Assembly: GCA_964017045.1 (NCBI GenBank)
Contig: OZ024811.1
Span: 11,499,818-11,563,817, forward strand
DNA from: Omphiscola glabra
Taxonomy: Eukaryota > Mollusca > Gastropoda > Lymnaeidae
Direction of reading: 5' to 3'
Length of the DNA stretch: 64,000 nt
Shown here: positions 38,901 through 48,325 of the stretch, in pieces
Position numbering within the stretch: the stretch's first letter is position 1
How the letters are laid out: every line of letters begins with the position of its first letter
Program-made: the position numbers and the translations under genes
Notes under the pieces: generated by a model
Seen by the model: the letters and a program-made list of their open reading frames with translations, nothing else
Databases searched by the model: none
What the model was told of the DNA's origin: nothing

Positions 38901-41900
38901 GGCAAATATTAGGTGCTAACTAGGGCGAATATTAGGTGCTAACTAGGGCAAATGTTTGGTGCTAACTAGGGCAAATGTTTGGTGCTAACTAGGGCAAGGT
39001 GCTAACTATTGCATATGCTAGGTGCTAGTTAGTGCATATGTTTGGTGCTAACTATTGCATATGTTAGGTCCTAACTATGGCATGTGCTAGGTGCTAAATA
39101 GTTCATATGTAAGGTGCTAACTATTGCATATGTTAGGTGCTAACTAGTGCATATCTTAGGTCCTAACTATGTCATGTGCTAGTTGCTAACTAGTACAGAT
39201 GTTAGGGGCTAATAAGTGCATGTGTTAACTTCCTTCAATGAAATTAATTCCACAGCCAGACTGGATGCAAGATAATAACTTCCAAGAACCGTTCACTCTG
39301 CCGGTTGCCCTTGAACTCACCCAAGGTCATGTAAGTGCCTGGAAGGCAGCTGCCCGTTAATATATTTATTTAACTTAATTTTTATTTTAATGTTTAACTA
39401 ATTTTATAACCTAATTATTTAACTTAATTTTTTTAACTTAATTTTATATTGATAATGAACACTTTTCAGAATTCGTCAAACAAAATAACTCTCCTTTTTA
39501 AATTCATTGAAAGGCAAGTTATATTGAAATTAACTTTATGCCTACCAGCCAGCCGTTCATGTTTCAGCGTGTTAATTAACAAGAAATCAATATATAATTA
39601 TTATCTGAAAGACAAAAGAAAATATATATAGATAATGAAGAAAGGTGCATTACATATGAGAGGCTACTTATGAACAAGTGGCCACCAAAACATCGTACAG
39701 ATTAAAATGATAACACATTAATATGATTGTACAAATCATGAATATAGGAATGTGAGTAATATACAAAATGACAAAATAACAAACATGGTGTATGAGCAAA
39801 TCTGTGTGTTCGATACGATCTCCTCAGACGTACATACAGTTCAATATCTACGAGTTCACTACGGATATTGGGAGATCGATACCAGACTTGTCCGCCTGCT
39901 ACGATGTCCAGAGCAGCATGAACATCGAAATATACTTTAACGGTTAGTACGTCAGCGCCATAGTGATACGTCAGTGCCGTAGTGATACGTCAGTGCCATA
40001 GTGATACTCAGTGCCATAGTGATACGTCAGTGCCGTAGTGATACGTCAGCGCCACAGTGATTCGTCAGCGCCATAGTGATACGTCAGTGCCATAGTGATA
40101 CGTCATTGTCATAGTGTTATGTCACTGCCACAGTGATACGTCAGTGCCACAGTGATACCATTTTTTAGTTGTTAGTAAGTCAGTACCAAAGTGGTAACAT
40201 GTTGTAGTGGTTAGTACGTCAGTGCTATAGTGATACTATTTTGTAGTTGTTAGTACGTCAGTGCTATGGTGATAACATTTGTAGTGGTTAGTGCGTCAGT
40301 GCTATAGTGATAACATTTGTAGTGGTTAATACATCAGTGCTATAGTGATAACATTTGCAGTGGTTAGTACGTCAGTGCCATAGTGATAACATTTGTAGTG
40401 GTTAGTACGTCAGTGCTATAGTGATAACATTTGTAGTGGTTAGTACGTAAGTGCCATAGTGATAACACTTTGTAGTGATTAGTACATTAGTGCCATAGTG
40501 ATAACATTTTGTATTGGTTAGCACTTTAATACCGTAGTGATAACATTTTGTATTGGTTAGCACTTTAATACCGTAGTGATAACATTTTGTATTGGTTAGC
40601 ACTTTAATACCGTAGTGATAACATTTTGTATTGGTTAGCACTTTAATACCGTAGTGATAACATTTTGTATTGGTTAGCACTTTAATACCGTATATTAATA
40701 ACGTTTCATATTGTTTAATACTTACGTGACCTATGATGACATGTCATGGTGATTAATACATCAATGCCGTCACCATGAGATGTCAAGATTATTAGTACAG
40801 CAATTTTAACAACATTTCTTATGGTTTAAGTATCTCAATGACATTATCATGAAATGTCGTGTTGCTTAGAGTATCATTTAACAGTGATATCAAGTCATAC
40901 TGATCCCAAAGCTAATGCTTCTAGTGATGACATGTCATATAGGGTTAGTCTGTCAATGTCACAAAGAGAACATGTTAAATTGGTTAGTACTGCAGAGTCA
41001 TAATATTTATATGTGGCACGCAGCACATTCGCATGTCAGATATCACTGTATTCTACGTCTTTTTTCAACGCAAAAACCTTGTCCACGTTTAAATGCACAT
41101 CAAAACCTTTCTGCCCTCACAACTTTCTGCCGTCACAACTTTCTGCCGTCACAACTTTCTGCCGTCACAACTTTCTGCCGTCACAACTTTCTGCCCTCAC
41201 AACTTTCTGCCGTCACAACTTTCTGCCCTCACAACTTTCTGCCCTCACAACTTTCTGCCCTCACAACTTTCTGCCCTCACAACTTTCTGCCGTCACAACT
41301 TTCTGCCCTCACAACTTTCTGCCGTCACAACTTTCTGCCGTCACAACTTTCTGCCGTCACAACTTTCTGCCGTCACAACTTTCTGCCCTCACAACTTTCT
41401 GCCGTCACAACTTTCTGCCGTCACAACTTTCTGCCGTCACAACTCTCTGCCGTCACAACTTTCTGCCCTCACAACTTTCTGCCCTCACAACTTTCTGCCC
41501 TCACAACTCTACAGGGCGCTATGACCAGTATTACACCCCGGCCCAGGCTGGCTTTAGGCAAAGTTTTCTGAAGGGACTCGTGCGAGTGACTAGCCTAAAT
41601 TCAACTTTACGGATTGCAGACTTGGATGTAAGTACAGGTATAGTTAACATAGATAGCTGCCCTGGATGTAAGTAAAGGTATAGTTAACATAGATAGCTGC
41701 CCTGTATGTAAGTTAGGTATAGTTAACATAGATAGCTGCCCTGGATGTAAGTTAGGTATAGTTAACATAGATAGCTGCCCTGGATGTAAGTTAGGTATAG
41801 TTAACATAGATAGCTGCCCTGGATGTAAGTAAAGGTATAGTAAACATAGATAGCTGCCCTGGATGTAAGTAAAGGTATAGTTAACATAGATAGCTGCCCT

Positions 41901-44820
41901 GGATGTAAGTTAGGTATAGTTAACATAGATAGCTGCCCTGGATGTAAGTAAAGGTATAGTTAACATAGATAGCTGCCCTGGATGTAAGTACATGTATAGG
42001 TAACATAGATAGCTGCCCTGGATGTAAGTAAGGGTATAGTTAACATAAAGAACAGCCCTGGATATAAGTTAGGGTATAGTTAACATAGATAGCTGATCTG
42101 GATGTAAGTAAAGTTGTAAGTAAGACTTAAAGCAATGACGTCTCCATGCTAAAACTTAAAGCAATGACGTCTCCATGTCAAAACTTAAAGCAATGACGTC
42201 TCCATCCTAAAGCTTAAAGCAATGACGTCTTCATCCCAAAACTTAAAGCAATGACGTCCCCATCCTAAAGCAATGACGTCTTCATCCCAAAACTTAAAGC
42301 AATGACGTCTCCATACTAAAACTTAAAGCAATGACGTCTTCATCCTAAAACTTAAAGCAATGACGTCTTCATCCTAAAACTTAAAGCAATGACGTCTCCA
42401 TCCTAAAACTTAAAGCAATGACGTCTCCATCCTAAAACTTTAAGCAATGACGTCTCCATCCTAAAACTTAAAGCAATGACGTCTCCATCCTAAAACTTAA
42501 AGCAATGACGTCTCCATCCTAAAACTTAAAGCAATGACGTCTCCATCCTAAAACTTAAAGCAATGACGTCTCCATCCTAAAACTTAAAGCAATGACGTCT
42601 CCATCCTAAAACTTAAAGCAAATGGTGTCTCCATATTGGTGTTCATGTGTTTTATAAATTGTCAGCTGAGCTGTTGGTGAAATCTTTTAGGGCAAATATT
42701 TCCTCGTCATTTTTTTGTTTGTTCCTCATATCAAGCCTAGACTGACATTTGTTCTTTATTAAATTAATTTTATTCTTTTTTTATAATGGTAAATCCCTGA
42801 TGTCTATTGAACTGAAGCTCTGGGGGGAGATAATCATACATGTTATTTCAAACACAAACAATTACCTCCCCTGATATCTAACCAAAAAATAAAAACCCAA
42901 CTATTTATTATTTTGTTTCGTTTCATCTGTTAACTCAGGTCCAGCCAGCAAAAGACAATAAGATAGTTGTACATTTTAAGTTGCTGGATAAACCATCTGT
43001 CAAAGGGGATGTGGCTAAGATACCAATGATGGCCCCGAATCAAGTCGTTTATCAGGAGGTCATCACGGCGGTCAACGCCGGTCAGTTTTACATCAACGTG
43101 GGAGAAACGGTAACTAATAGTTAGAGATGACCAGTTGCTTTGTTGAGACCATCATTAGTCTTGTATGACATCATTTGTTTGTTAAAACGACCAATAGTCT
43201 TGTATGGCATCATTTGTTTTTTAAAACGATCAATAGTCTTGTATGACATCATTTCTATGTTAAAACGACCAATAGTCTTGTATGGCATCATTTGTTTGTT
43301 AAAACGATCAATAGTCTTGTATGGCATCATTTGTTTGTTAAAACGATCAATAGTCTTGTATGACATCATTTCTATGTTGAAACGATCAATAGTCTTGTAT
43401 GACATCATTTGTTTGTTAAAACGATCAATAGTCTTGTATGACATCATCTGTTTGTTAAAACGATCAACTCTTGTATGACGTCATTTGTATGTTAAAACGA
43501 TCAATAGTCTTGTATGACATCATTTGTATGTTAAAACGATCAACTCTTGTATGACGTCATTTGTATGTTAAAACGATCAATAGTCTTGTGTGACATCATT
43601 TGTTTGTTGAAACATCAAAAGAACTCGTAAACCATCTTTAGTTTGTACTGACACCAACATTTCTGTAGCGGGCTCACCATAATAGACGTGTACGCCATGC
43701 GTTGGTTATCCTCCCATAGCGAGACTTAACACAACACTATTCCCACCACAGGGTAACGCCATCCTCTATGCCATGCCAAACTCTGCTGGTCAGATTAAAG
43801 CGGTATCACCATGGTCGCAGCCATCAAACGTGTCCACTGGAACAGGTTCTGGCCCGACACAAACCTCGACTGGCTTCTCCTCAGGTCAGTACTGCACTCC
43901 ATCTCACTATGGGAAGTATTAGTACGTGTGTCACCTACTTCCGGATCTTTATTAGAAAGATCAATACCTATTCAAAAACGTTGCATTACTTTATACGGAG
44001 AGGAATGCGTTGTAACTATAAAAGACCAATAACAATACGAGAGGGTTAGAAAGAAAGTAGAGGTTAAGAAAGAGAGAGTAAAGAGAGACAAATAAAGAAA
44101 AAGAGCGAAAAAGAAGGAAAGAGAGTAAATATAAAAAAAACAAAGACAAAGAAAGAGAGAGCGAAAAAGAGAGAAATAAAGAAAGAGAGAGTGAAAGGGA
44201 GAGAGAAAGAAAGAGAGAGAAATCAAGAGATAGAAAGGAGAGAGAGTGAGAAAAATGAAGAAAGGGAGAGAGAAAGAAAGAGAGAGAAAGAAAGAAACAG
44301 AGAAAGAAAGAATGATAAAGAAAAAGACTGAGAATAGGCAGAGAGACAAAGAAAAAGAGAAAGAGAAATAATTTTAAAAATGAGAGAGAGAAAGAATAAA
44401 AATGAGAGAGTGAGAGAGAGTGAAAAGAGAAATCAAGAAAGAGAGATACAAAGAAGGTGACCCACCCTGGGGGGGGGGGGGCAGCGTAAGAATGTAGTTT
44501 GTGATACAAATTTGTTCATTATAAAAGAGATAAGTGCTATATTATGAAGTTTTAACATGGACCTTACCTATATTGGAATAATTCTATGTATTATATCATG
44601 CTGTACAAGACGTTACATGAAAACTTTGAATTTCTCTTCTGCCCCCCCCTCTCTCTGCCACCCCTACACACCTTTAGGTTCACTGGCTGGTGTCGGTGTT
44701 GGGATGTTAGTAGCCGGAGTGCTCATTGGGTTCTTGCTGGGCTTTGCCATCAAGAAAGCACGCGCTGGACCGGCGAATACCGGGTTTTCTATGAATACCT
44801 TACAACCAGACTCCTCATAG
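24993..44820 (+). CDS. Type I membrane protein with LolA-like repeats, complete, 18 exons
   Basis: Function unknown. Exons: 24993-25116, 29059-29156, 30708-30810, 31413-31499, 32130-32195, 33368-33448, 34208-34337, 35364-35415, 36050-36199, 36795-36909, 37497-37657, 38258-38359, 39256-39330, 39828-39942, 41515-41627, 42939-43109, 43752-43884, 44678-44820. They join without a frame break to 672 codons plus TAG. Visible parts: signal peptide (about residues 1-21, MERTAVIRVICLTTFVATVT); a large ectodomain with two related modules that begin PPPLFYDNFHVFIEQKL (exon 2) and PLPTVPDYFKFRGEML (exon 9), each followed by a glutamate-rich EYY/EEY segment; a Trp/Cys module KWWTCEYAAYRDATTFTEW (exon 6); N-glycosylation sequons NVT, NIS and NVS; a Ser/Thr/Gly stalk (exon 17); a glycine-rich transmembrane helix (about 628-650) and a 22-residue tail starting KKAR. 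The modules recall animal proteins annotated as LolA-like; that assignment is from memory. A tandem paralogue follows 3.8 kb downstream in the same orientation. Confidence 0.86.
25299..25475. mobile_element. Fragment of a CAGAGGCGTAGC-type MITE
   Basis: Left end CAGAGGCGTAGCTAG and internal GGCGCCC blocks resemble the complete elements at 27472 and 63268. No right inverted end is visible. In intron 1 of the 24993 gene. Confidence 0.5.
25775..26240. repeat. Degenerate minisatellite of ATGTGCCTAACATC-like units
   Basis: About 25 diverged units of 14-20 bp (CCTAACATGATG, CCTAACATCATGTG). Confidence 0.8.
26390..26596. mobile_element. hAT-like MITE, intact copy
   Basis: Termini CAGTGGTCGGC and, inverted, CAGTGATCGGC. 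These resemble CAGNGGTCGGC ends of animal hAT elements. A GC palindrome (GCATGCGGCTCGCGAGCCGC) lies near the right end. I see no clean 8-bp target duplication. Confidence 0.7.
26600..27460. other. Intron 1 of the 24993 gene, no gene seen
   Basis: The 127- and 64-codon frames here lack any domain signal and contain homopolymer-coded stretches; treated as chance. Confidence 0.45.
27472..27666. mobile_element. MITE with perfect 8-bp target duplication TCACTCTT
   Basis: Begins CAGTGGCGTAG and ends CTACGCCACTG. TCACTCTT occurs exactly at 27464-27471 and 27667-27674, as expected for hAT. The interior holds an inverted-repeat GGGGCGC pattern and a tripled GGGGGCGCTAAAAAGGTAT. Confidence 0.88.
27675..28815. 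other. Intron 1 of the 24993 gene, mostly unassigned
   Basis: Bases 28060-28130 (GGTGGCAAAATATTCGGACG and GTCAACCCATTGAGCTGAAA) match 46615-46680, so an interspersed repeat fragment is present. Otherwise nothing recognised. Confidence 0.4.
28822..28979. mobile_element. 158-bp MITE, copy 1, 6-bp target duplication CATGTC
   Basis: Terminal inverted repeats CAGACCTGTTTAC and GTAAACAGGTCTG. CATGTC flanks it at 28816-28821 and 28980-28985. The second copy at 52209-52367 has nearly the same length and interior. The 6-bp duplication size does not fit hAT (8), Harbinger (3) or mariner (TA). Confidence 0.85.
29555..30020. repeat. 24-bp minisatellite split by a MITE
   Basis: Unit AGCAAACATTGCACTCCCCT with TTAC. 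The array is interrupted at 29735-29882 by a truncated MITE and resumes after it with more diverged units. In intron 2 of the 24993 gene. Confidence 0.9.
29735..29882. mobile_element. Truncated MITE, relative of 27472-27666, inserted in a minisatellite
   Basis: Starts CAGTGGCGTAGCGAGCTTAA and matches the reverse complement of 27472-27666, but stops before the far inverted repeat. Array units on both sides show the array predates the insertion. Confidence 0.75.
30990..31195. repeat. About 58-bp diverged repeat, 4 copies
   Basis: Units share GGCAGGTAGTTAGACA and an A-rich AACAAGTAG-type stretch. In intron 3 of the 24993 gene. Confidence 0.6.
32196..33367. other. Intron 5 of the 24993 gene
   Basis: Contains an (AT)n tract at 32878-32912 and a G-run near 33197. 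No exon or mobile element recognised. Confidence 0.5.
33449..34030. repeat. 16-bp minisatellite of the exon 6 splice donor, about 36 units
   Basis: Exon 6 ends ATAGTAG and the intron starts GTGAGTCAAATT. The unit is GTGAGTCAAATTGTAG, so each unit rebuilds GTAG then GTGAGT. The array starts at the first intron base. Distal units drift to GTGAGTCGTACTGTGG. Confidence 0.96.
34338..35095. repeat. 22-bp minisatellite of the exon 7 donor, about 34 units with CAG/GTGAG junctions
   Basis: Exon 7 ends AACTTTAACTACAG and the intron starts GTGAGAG. Units read GTGAGACCCACTTTACC then TACAG. Each unit therefore ends in a pyrimidine-rich acceptor-like CTACAG directly followed by a GTGAG donor. Confidence 0.96.
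35110..35345. repeat. Diverged intronic repeat with ATATCCTTGT cores
   Basis: Four loose copies of AATCTCATGATATCCTTGT-like sequence, some preceded by CACAGGTAAAT or CACAGGTCAAT. In intron 7 of the 24993 gene. Confidence 0.6.
35470..35780. repeat. 12-bp minisatellite CCACAGTAGTAT, about 26 units
   Basis: The 120-codon plus frame (VVSTVVSR) and its minus mirror are artefacts of a unit divisible by 3. In intron 8 of the 24993 gene. Confidence 0.94.
36330..36560. repeat. Degenerate repeat, AACTTACATTAATACAACAA units
   Basis: About eight diverged units in intron 9 of the 24993 gene. Confidence 0.7.
36910..37496. other. Intron 10 of the 24993 gene, nothing recognised
   Basis: AT-rich unique-looking sequence. 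Confidence 0.5.
37646..38110. repeat. About 30-35-bp minisatellite of the exon 11 donor, about 15 units
   Basis: Exon 11 ends TACATGGGCATT before GTAAGTGAACAAA. Units read CATATGGGCATT then GTAAGTAAACAAAGAGACC, keeping exon end and donor. Later units mutate the junction to GGCATTGGAAGT. Confidence 0.94.
38815..39230. repeat. About 24-bp minisatellite GGTGCTAACTAGGGCAAATG, about 17 units
   Basis: In intron 12 of the 24993 gene, ending about 25 bases before the exon 13 acceptor. No splice-site copy in the unit. Confidence 0.88.
39943..40700. repeat. Compound minisatellite starting at the exon 14 donor
   Basis: The intron begins GTTAGTACGTCAGCGCCATA. Units first repeat TACGTCAGTGCCATAGTGA (about 20 bp), then a longer form GTGGTTAGTACGTCAGTG with GATAACATTTGTA (about 55 bp), so the GTTAGT donor recurs about 13 times. 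Most units carry TACGTCA, a CRE half-site. Confidence 0.9.
41093..41512. repeat. 16-bp pyrimidine-rich minisatellite ending at the exon 15 acceptor, about 26 units
   Basis: Unit CACAACTTTCTGCCGT or the CCCT variant. No AG dinucleotide occurs from about 41039 until the acceptor CTACAG at 41514. Being 16 bp and free of stops, it is open in all three plus frames (218-, 220- and 143-codon artefacts). Confidence 0.96.
41621..42115. repeat. 40-bp minisatellite of the exon 15 donor, about 12 units
   Basis: Exon 15 ends GACTTGGAT before GTAAGTACAGGTATAG. Units read GCCCTGGAT then GTAAGTAAAGGTATAG and AACATAGATAGCT, so the exon end and donor are repeated. Confidence 0.95.
42118..42640. repeat. 29-bp minisatellite with 17 TGACGTC cores
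   Basis: Unit ACTTAAAGCAATGACGTCTC plus CATCCTAAA. Follows directly on the 40-bp array in intron 15 of the 24993 gene. I count 17 TGACGTC cores, 7 of the 8 bases of the CREB/ATF palindrome. Confidence 0.94.
43130..43620. repeat. 39-bp minisatellite, about 12 units, TGACATCATT and TGACGTCAT variants
   Basis: Units share TTAAAACGATCAATAGTCTT and GTATGACATCATTTG. Two units have a TGACGTCAT. In intron 16 of the 24993 gene, starting about 25 bases past the donor. Confidence 0.93.
44045..44455. repeat. GA-rich polypurine tract of about 410 bp
   Basis: Almost pure purine on the plus strand (GAGAGAAAGAAAGAGAG). In intron 17, shortly before the transmembrane exon. Mirror-symmetric stretches could form triplex (H-) DNA. 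Confidence 0.93.
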
Positions 44821-45340
44821 TGGCGACACCTTTGATGATCGGATTCGACTGGAAATACCTCATAGCAACGCCATTACATTGATGTTAAATTGAACTAGAC
44901 ACCTCATAATTTTTGTCATCTTCGTGATTATTTCAACTGGATACCTCATGGCATCGACATGGTGATGATTAATTTAACTAGACACCTCATGCTTTGCTCA
45001 TCTTGAAGGTTAATTCAACTATTTGCTTCATGGTATGTGGGCATCTTGATGATTGTTTCAACTCGATGGCCAGCTAATAGATTAACGTCTTGAAGATTAA
45101 TTCAACTAGATGGCCAGCTGGTAGGTGGACGTCTTGAAGATTAATTCAACTCGATGGCCAGCTGGTAGGTGGACGTCTTGAAGATTAATTCAACTCGATG
45201 GCCAGCTGGTAGGTGGGCATCTTGATGATTGTTTCAACTCGATGGCCAGCTGATAGATGGACGTCTTGAAGATTAATTCAACTAGATGGCCAGCTGGTAG
45301 ATGGACGTCTTGAAGATTAATTCAAACAGAAACTTCATAG
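44821..45340. repeat. Repeat seeded at the stop codon, maturing into a 44-bp minisatellite
   Basis: The coding end GACTCCTCATAG recurs in degenerate form just downstream (ATACCTCATAGC, GACACCTCATAA, ATACCTCATGGC, GACACCTCATGC). The stretch from 45055 is a regular 44-bp array of CTCGATGGCCAGCTGGTAGG and GACGTCTTGAAGATTAATTC. It probably lies in the 3' UTR. Confidence 0.75.
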
Positions 45341-45469
45341 TGTGGGTTATTTTGAAGATTCATTACAGATTTATGGTGATCAATCGAGGAAGAACACAAC
45401 ATTAAATCAATCACTTAACATACATTCGATATTTGTCTTCTCAATGAAATATTAAAATACGAGTTTTTA

Positions 45470-45475
45470 AATAAA
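45470..45475 (+). promoter_or_regulatory. Candidate polyadenylation signal AATAAA
   Basis: First clear AATAAA after the stop codon at 44820, 650 bases on, beyond the 44-bp array. If used, the array would be transcribed in the 3' UTR. Confidence 0.4.
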
Positions 45476-46014
45476 GGCTATTTAAAAGAAAATATATTTC
45501 CTTTTTAAAGTTAAAGATAATTCCCTTAACATTCAAGGCTCTTGTCCTGCAGGAACGCGTGGGAACTGCGTTCCTGTACTTTTTTAATTAAAAAAAAAAA
45601 AGTTGCTAAGAGATCCATACTTAGTTCAGGAGTGGTAAAAAAGGGGGGGAGGGGGGAGGGGGGGGTCTTTAATGAGTTTGCACACTTTGTTTCCTGGGTG
45701 GGCACATATGTTTTATCTATGCCGAAATACGTCTGCTGAACATGGGTGATGGCGAAAAGACTCAAACACATATCTGTGGGAAACATATTAACGAGCGGTA
45801 ATGTTTTTCCAATGTAAATGAGATGTTTGAATTATTATAGTTCATGTTTGTTTTGTTGTTATTGTTGTTGAAATCGGTTGTATTCATTAAACAATTTAAA
45901 TGCTTGTATTATTGTTTTGATTCCATTATTTTTTTTCCCTTTATCATTTCATGAAGAGGACTGTTGTTGAACACTTATGTAAATATGAGGGCATTTTAAA
46001 ACATACAATGTATG

Positions 46015-46625
46015 CTAACTCCGCTTTTGTTCGTGGCTAGCTGACTGGCTGCCTGCCTGGCTGGCTGGGTGGGTGGCTGGGTGGGTGGGTGGCTGGGTGG
46101 GTGGCTGGCTCGGTGACTGGCTGGCTGGGTGACTGGCTGCCTGGCTGGCTCGGTGACTGGCTGGCTGGGTGACTGGCTGGCTGGCTGGGTGACTGGCTGG
46201 CTGGGTGACTGGCTGGCTCGGTGACTGGCTGGCTGGGTGGGTGGGTGGCTGGCTGGCTCGGTGACTGGCTGGCTGGGTGGGTGGCTGGCTGGGTGGCTGG
46301 CTGGCTGGCTCGGTGACTGGCTGGCTGGGTGACTGGCTGGGTGGGTGGCTGGCTGGCTGGCTCGGTGACTGGCTGGCTGGGTGACTGGCTGGCTGGCTGG
46401 CTCGGTGACTTGCTGGCTGGGTGACTGGCTGGCTGGGTGACTGGCTGGCTGGGTGACTGGCTGGCTCGGTGACTGGCTGGCTGGGTGACTGGCTGGCTGG
46501 CTCGGTGACTGGCTGGCTGGGTGGGTGGGTGGCTGGCTGGCTCAGTGACTGGCTGGCTGGGTGACTGGCTGGCTGGCTGGCTCGGTGACTGGCTGGCTGG
46601 GTGGGTGGGTGGGTGGCTGGCAAAA
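46015..46625. repeat. GGCT/GGGT/GACT tetranucleotide array, about 600 bp
   Basis: Mix of GGCTGGCTGGGTGACT and GGCTCGGTGACT blocks. The 234-codon minus frame (ASQPASHPASQSP) is an artefact. The right end runs into GGCAAAATCTTC, shared with an interspersed repeat at 28070, which suggests the array grew from GGTGGCTGGC in that repeat. Confidence 0.93.
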
Positions 46626-46739
46626 TCTTCAGACGGCTACTTGACCAACTTCCCGTCAACCCATCGAGCTGAAAAACGTGGCACATAGATGTGTTGCCGA
46701 TGGCAACACATTCTTTCAAATTTAACAGCCCCGCTCACC

Positions 46740-48060
46740 AACCATAATCACCAATAATCAGTTTTCTTGTTTTTTTAAAGAGGAAGATAAAATTGAAATA
46801 CCAGATAACTGCGCTAAATGAGATTCTTTTAAAAAAAAAAAACAACACCATAGCATATAGGTTTTGTGCGTTATATATTTTTTTTCGAAAATAGTTGATG
46901 AAAAACATCTGCTGGGTGTGTCATTAGAAAAGGAATATAGTTCAGGGTTCGTGGAAAAAAATGTCTGGTTGTGATACGTGGGGGAAGGGGAAACACTAAT
47001 TGGGATTCTTAAAAAATTGCCTTATTCGTATGCATGTTTTGTCAAATGTTCAGCCGCGCTCCCATTGCTCAATAAATTACTTTGTTCCAGTGTGGTTCTT
47101 TACTTCTTATTTTTTTTTTAATCTCGCTTTGGTTGCCATTTCAATTATCTATAATTAAATTAATTTACGCTACATCGCCTACAATTCAAACGAGTTAAAT
47201 AGGCAAATCAACAAAGCTTTGACAGATAAAACAAATATTTCGCTGGACTGGAAATCCACATGGATTGACGAACATGTCAATCTATTTATTATTGCTATCA
47301 ATCAGTGACTAGTCATATGAACAGTAATCAATGCACTGCAAAGGGCTACACGTAAGTACTGTCAATACCTGCACGGCCGATTGCCACTGCTTATCAACAC
47401 GGTTTATCGGCTCAGATAACAAAAAGAAATTTTTTAAAAAAGGAACATCACGCCAACACACTGGAAATGAAACAACACTTATTGTATTTTTTTTTACCTA
47501 ACGTGTTCTGAAACAAACGTTTTAGAATTAACCACATAACAAACAAAAACTCTGCCGTTTTTTTTTTATACTTCAGCTTTCTCATTACATCTGGATATAA
47601 TTAAACACAGTTTGAATTGGTGAAGGCTTCAATTATTGTAAGTATCACTCTATTACGTGGAATACATCACTCTTTAGCATCACTTCTTTATTTTGTTGGC
47701 TCTTAGGTTGGGCTTTGGCCAGTGGTTCCTAGATTGTGCTCAGCAACGCCCTGGAGAAAAAACAACGTTGCACAATTTCAATAAGTTTGTTTCCATTTTC
47801 AATTCCCGGTGACTTTTAGGTGACCTGGTGCAAAGCAATGACTTGTAGTAACGGTTCATAGAAGCATCTATGAATGTTCACAAGTAATAACTGTTAACAG
47901 AAGCATCTATGAATGGTCCCAAGTAATAACTGTTAACAGAAGCATCTATGAATGGTCCCAAGTTGAAGATGGTGTTCACATTTCAATAATTAAGTTTAAC
48001 GATTATCGAACTAATCACCATTTTGAGGTTCACTTTTTAGATGTTGTGAAACCGTGGATT
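46740..48060. other. Between the paralogues, no gene seen
   Basis: AT-rich. Bases about 46803-46832 (CCAGATAACTGCGCTAAATG) match 25676-25705, an interspersed repeat fragment. A 39-bp unit (AATAACTGTTAACAGAAGCA) is tripled at 47880-47960. Confidence 0.45.
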
Positions 48061-48139
48061 AAACAAGGATGCCCAGAATAAAAGACATTTTGGGAACCTG
48101 TGGATTAGGTCATACTGGTTTGTTCCATTTATTGCATCG

Positions 48140-48325
48140 ATCACTGTCTCTCTCTCTCTCTCTCATTGTCTCTCTCTCTCCCTGTCTTTCTCTCCTTGTC
48201 TATCGCTCTCTGTCTCTATCTGTCGCTCTCTCGCTCTTTCTCTTAATCTCTCTCCCTCTTAATCTCGCTCTTTCTCTTAATCTCTCTCCCTCTCTCTCTG
48301 TCTCCTGCTCCCTTCTCAATATGCC
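48140..48325. repeat. CT-rich microsatellite
   Basis: TCTC-based tract with CTCTTAATCTC variants, about 300-480 bases upstream of the second paralogue's start codon. Confidence 0.9.

Noticed and set aside
40915..41675. Plus-strand ORFs of 218, 220 and 143 codons (TTFCRHNFLPSQLSA)
   Set aside because: A 16-bp unit without stops opens all three frames with the same peptide; exon 15 starts inside, but the real frame is fixed by the acceptor at 41514.
43972..44509. Hydrophobic minus ORFs (SLSLSLFLSF) resembling membrane proteins
   Set aside because: They are the pyrimidine strand of the GA tract, which encodes Ser, Leu and Phe by composition.
46015..46719. 234-codon minus ORF rich in Ser, Pro, Gln and His
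   Set aside because: Tetranucleotide repeat artefact; no promoter, no homologous ends.
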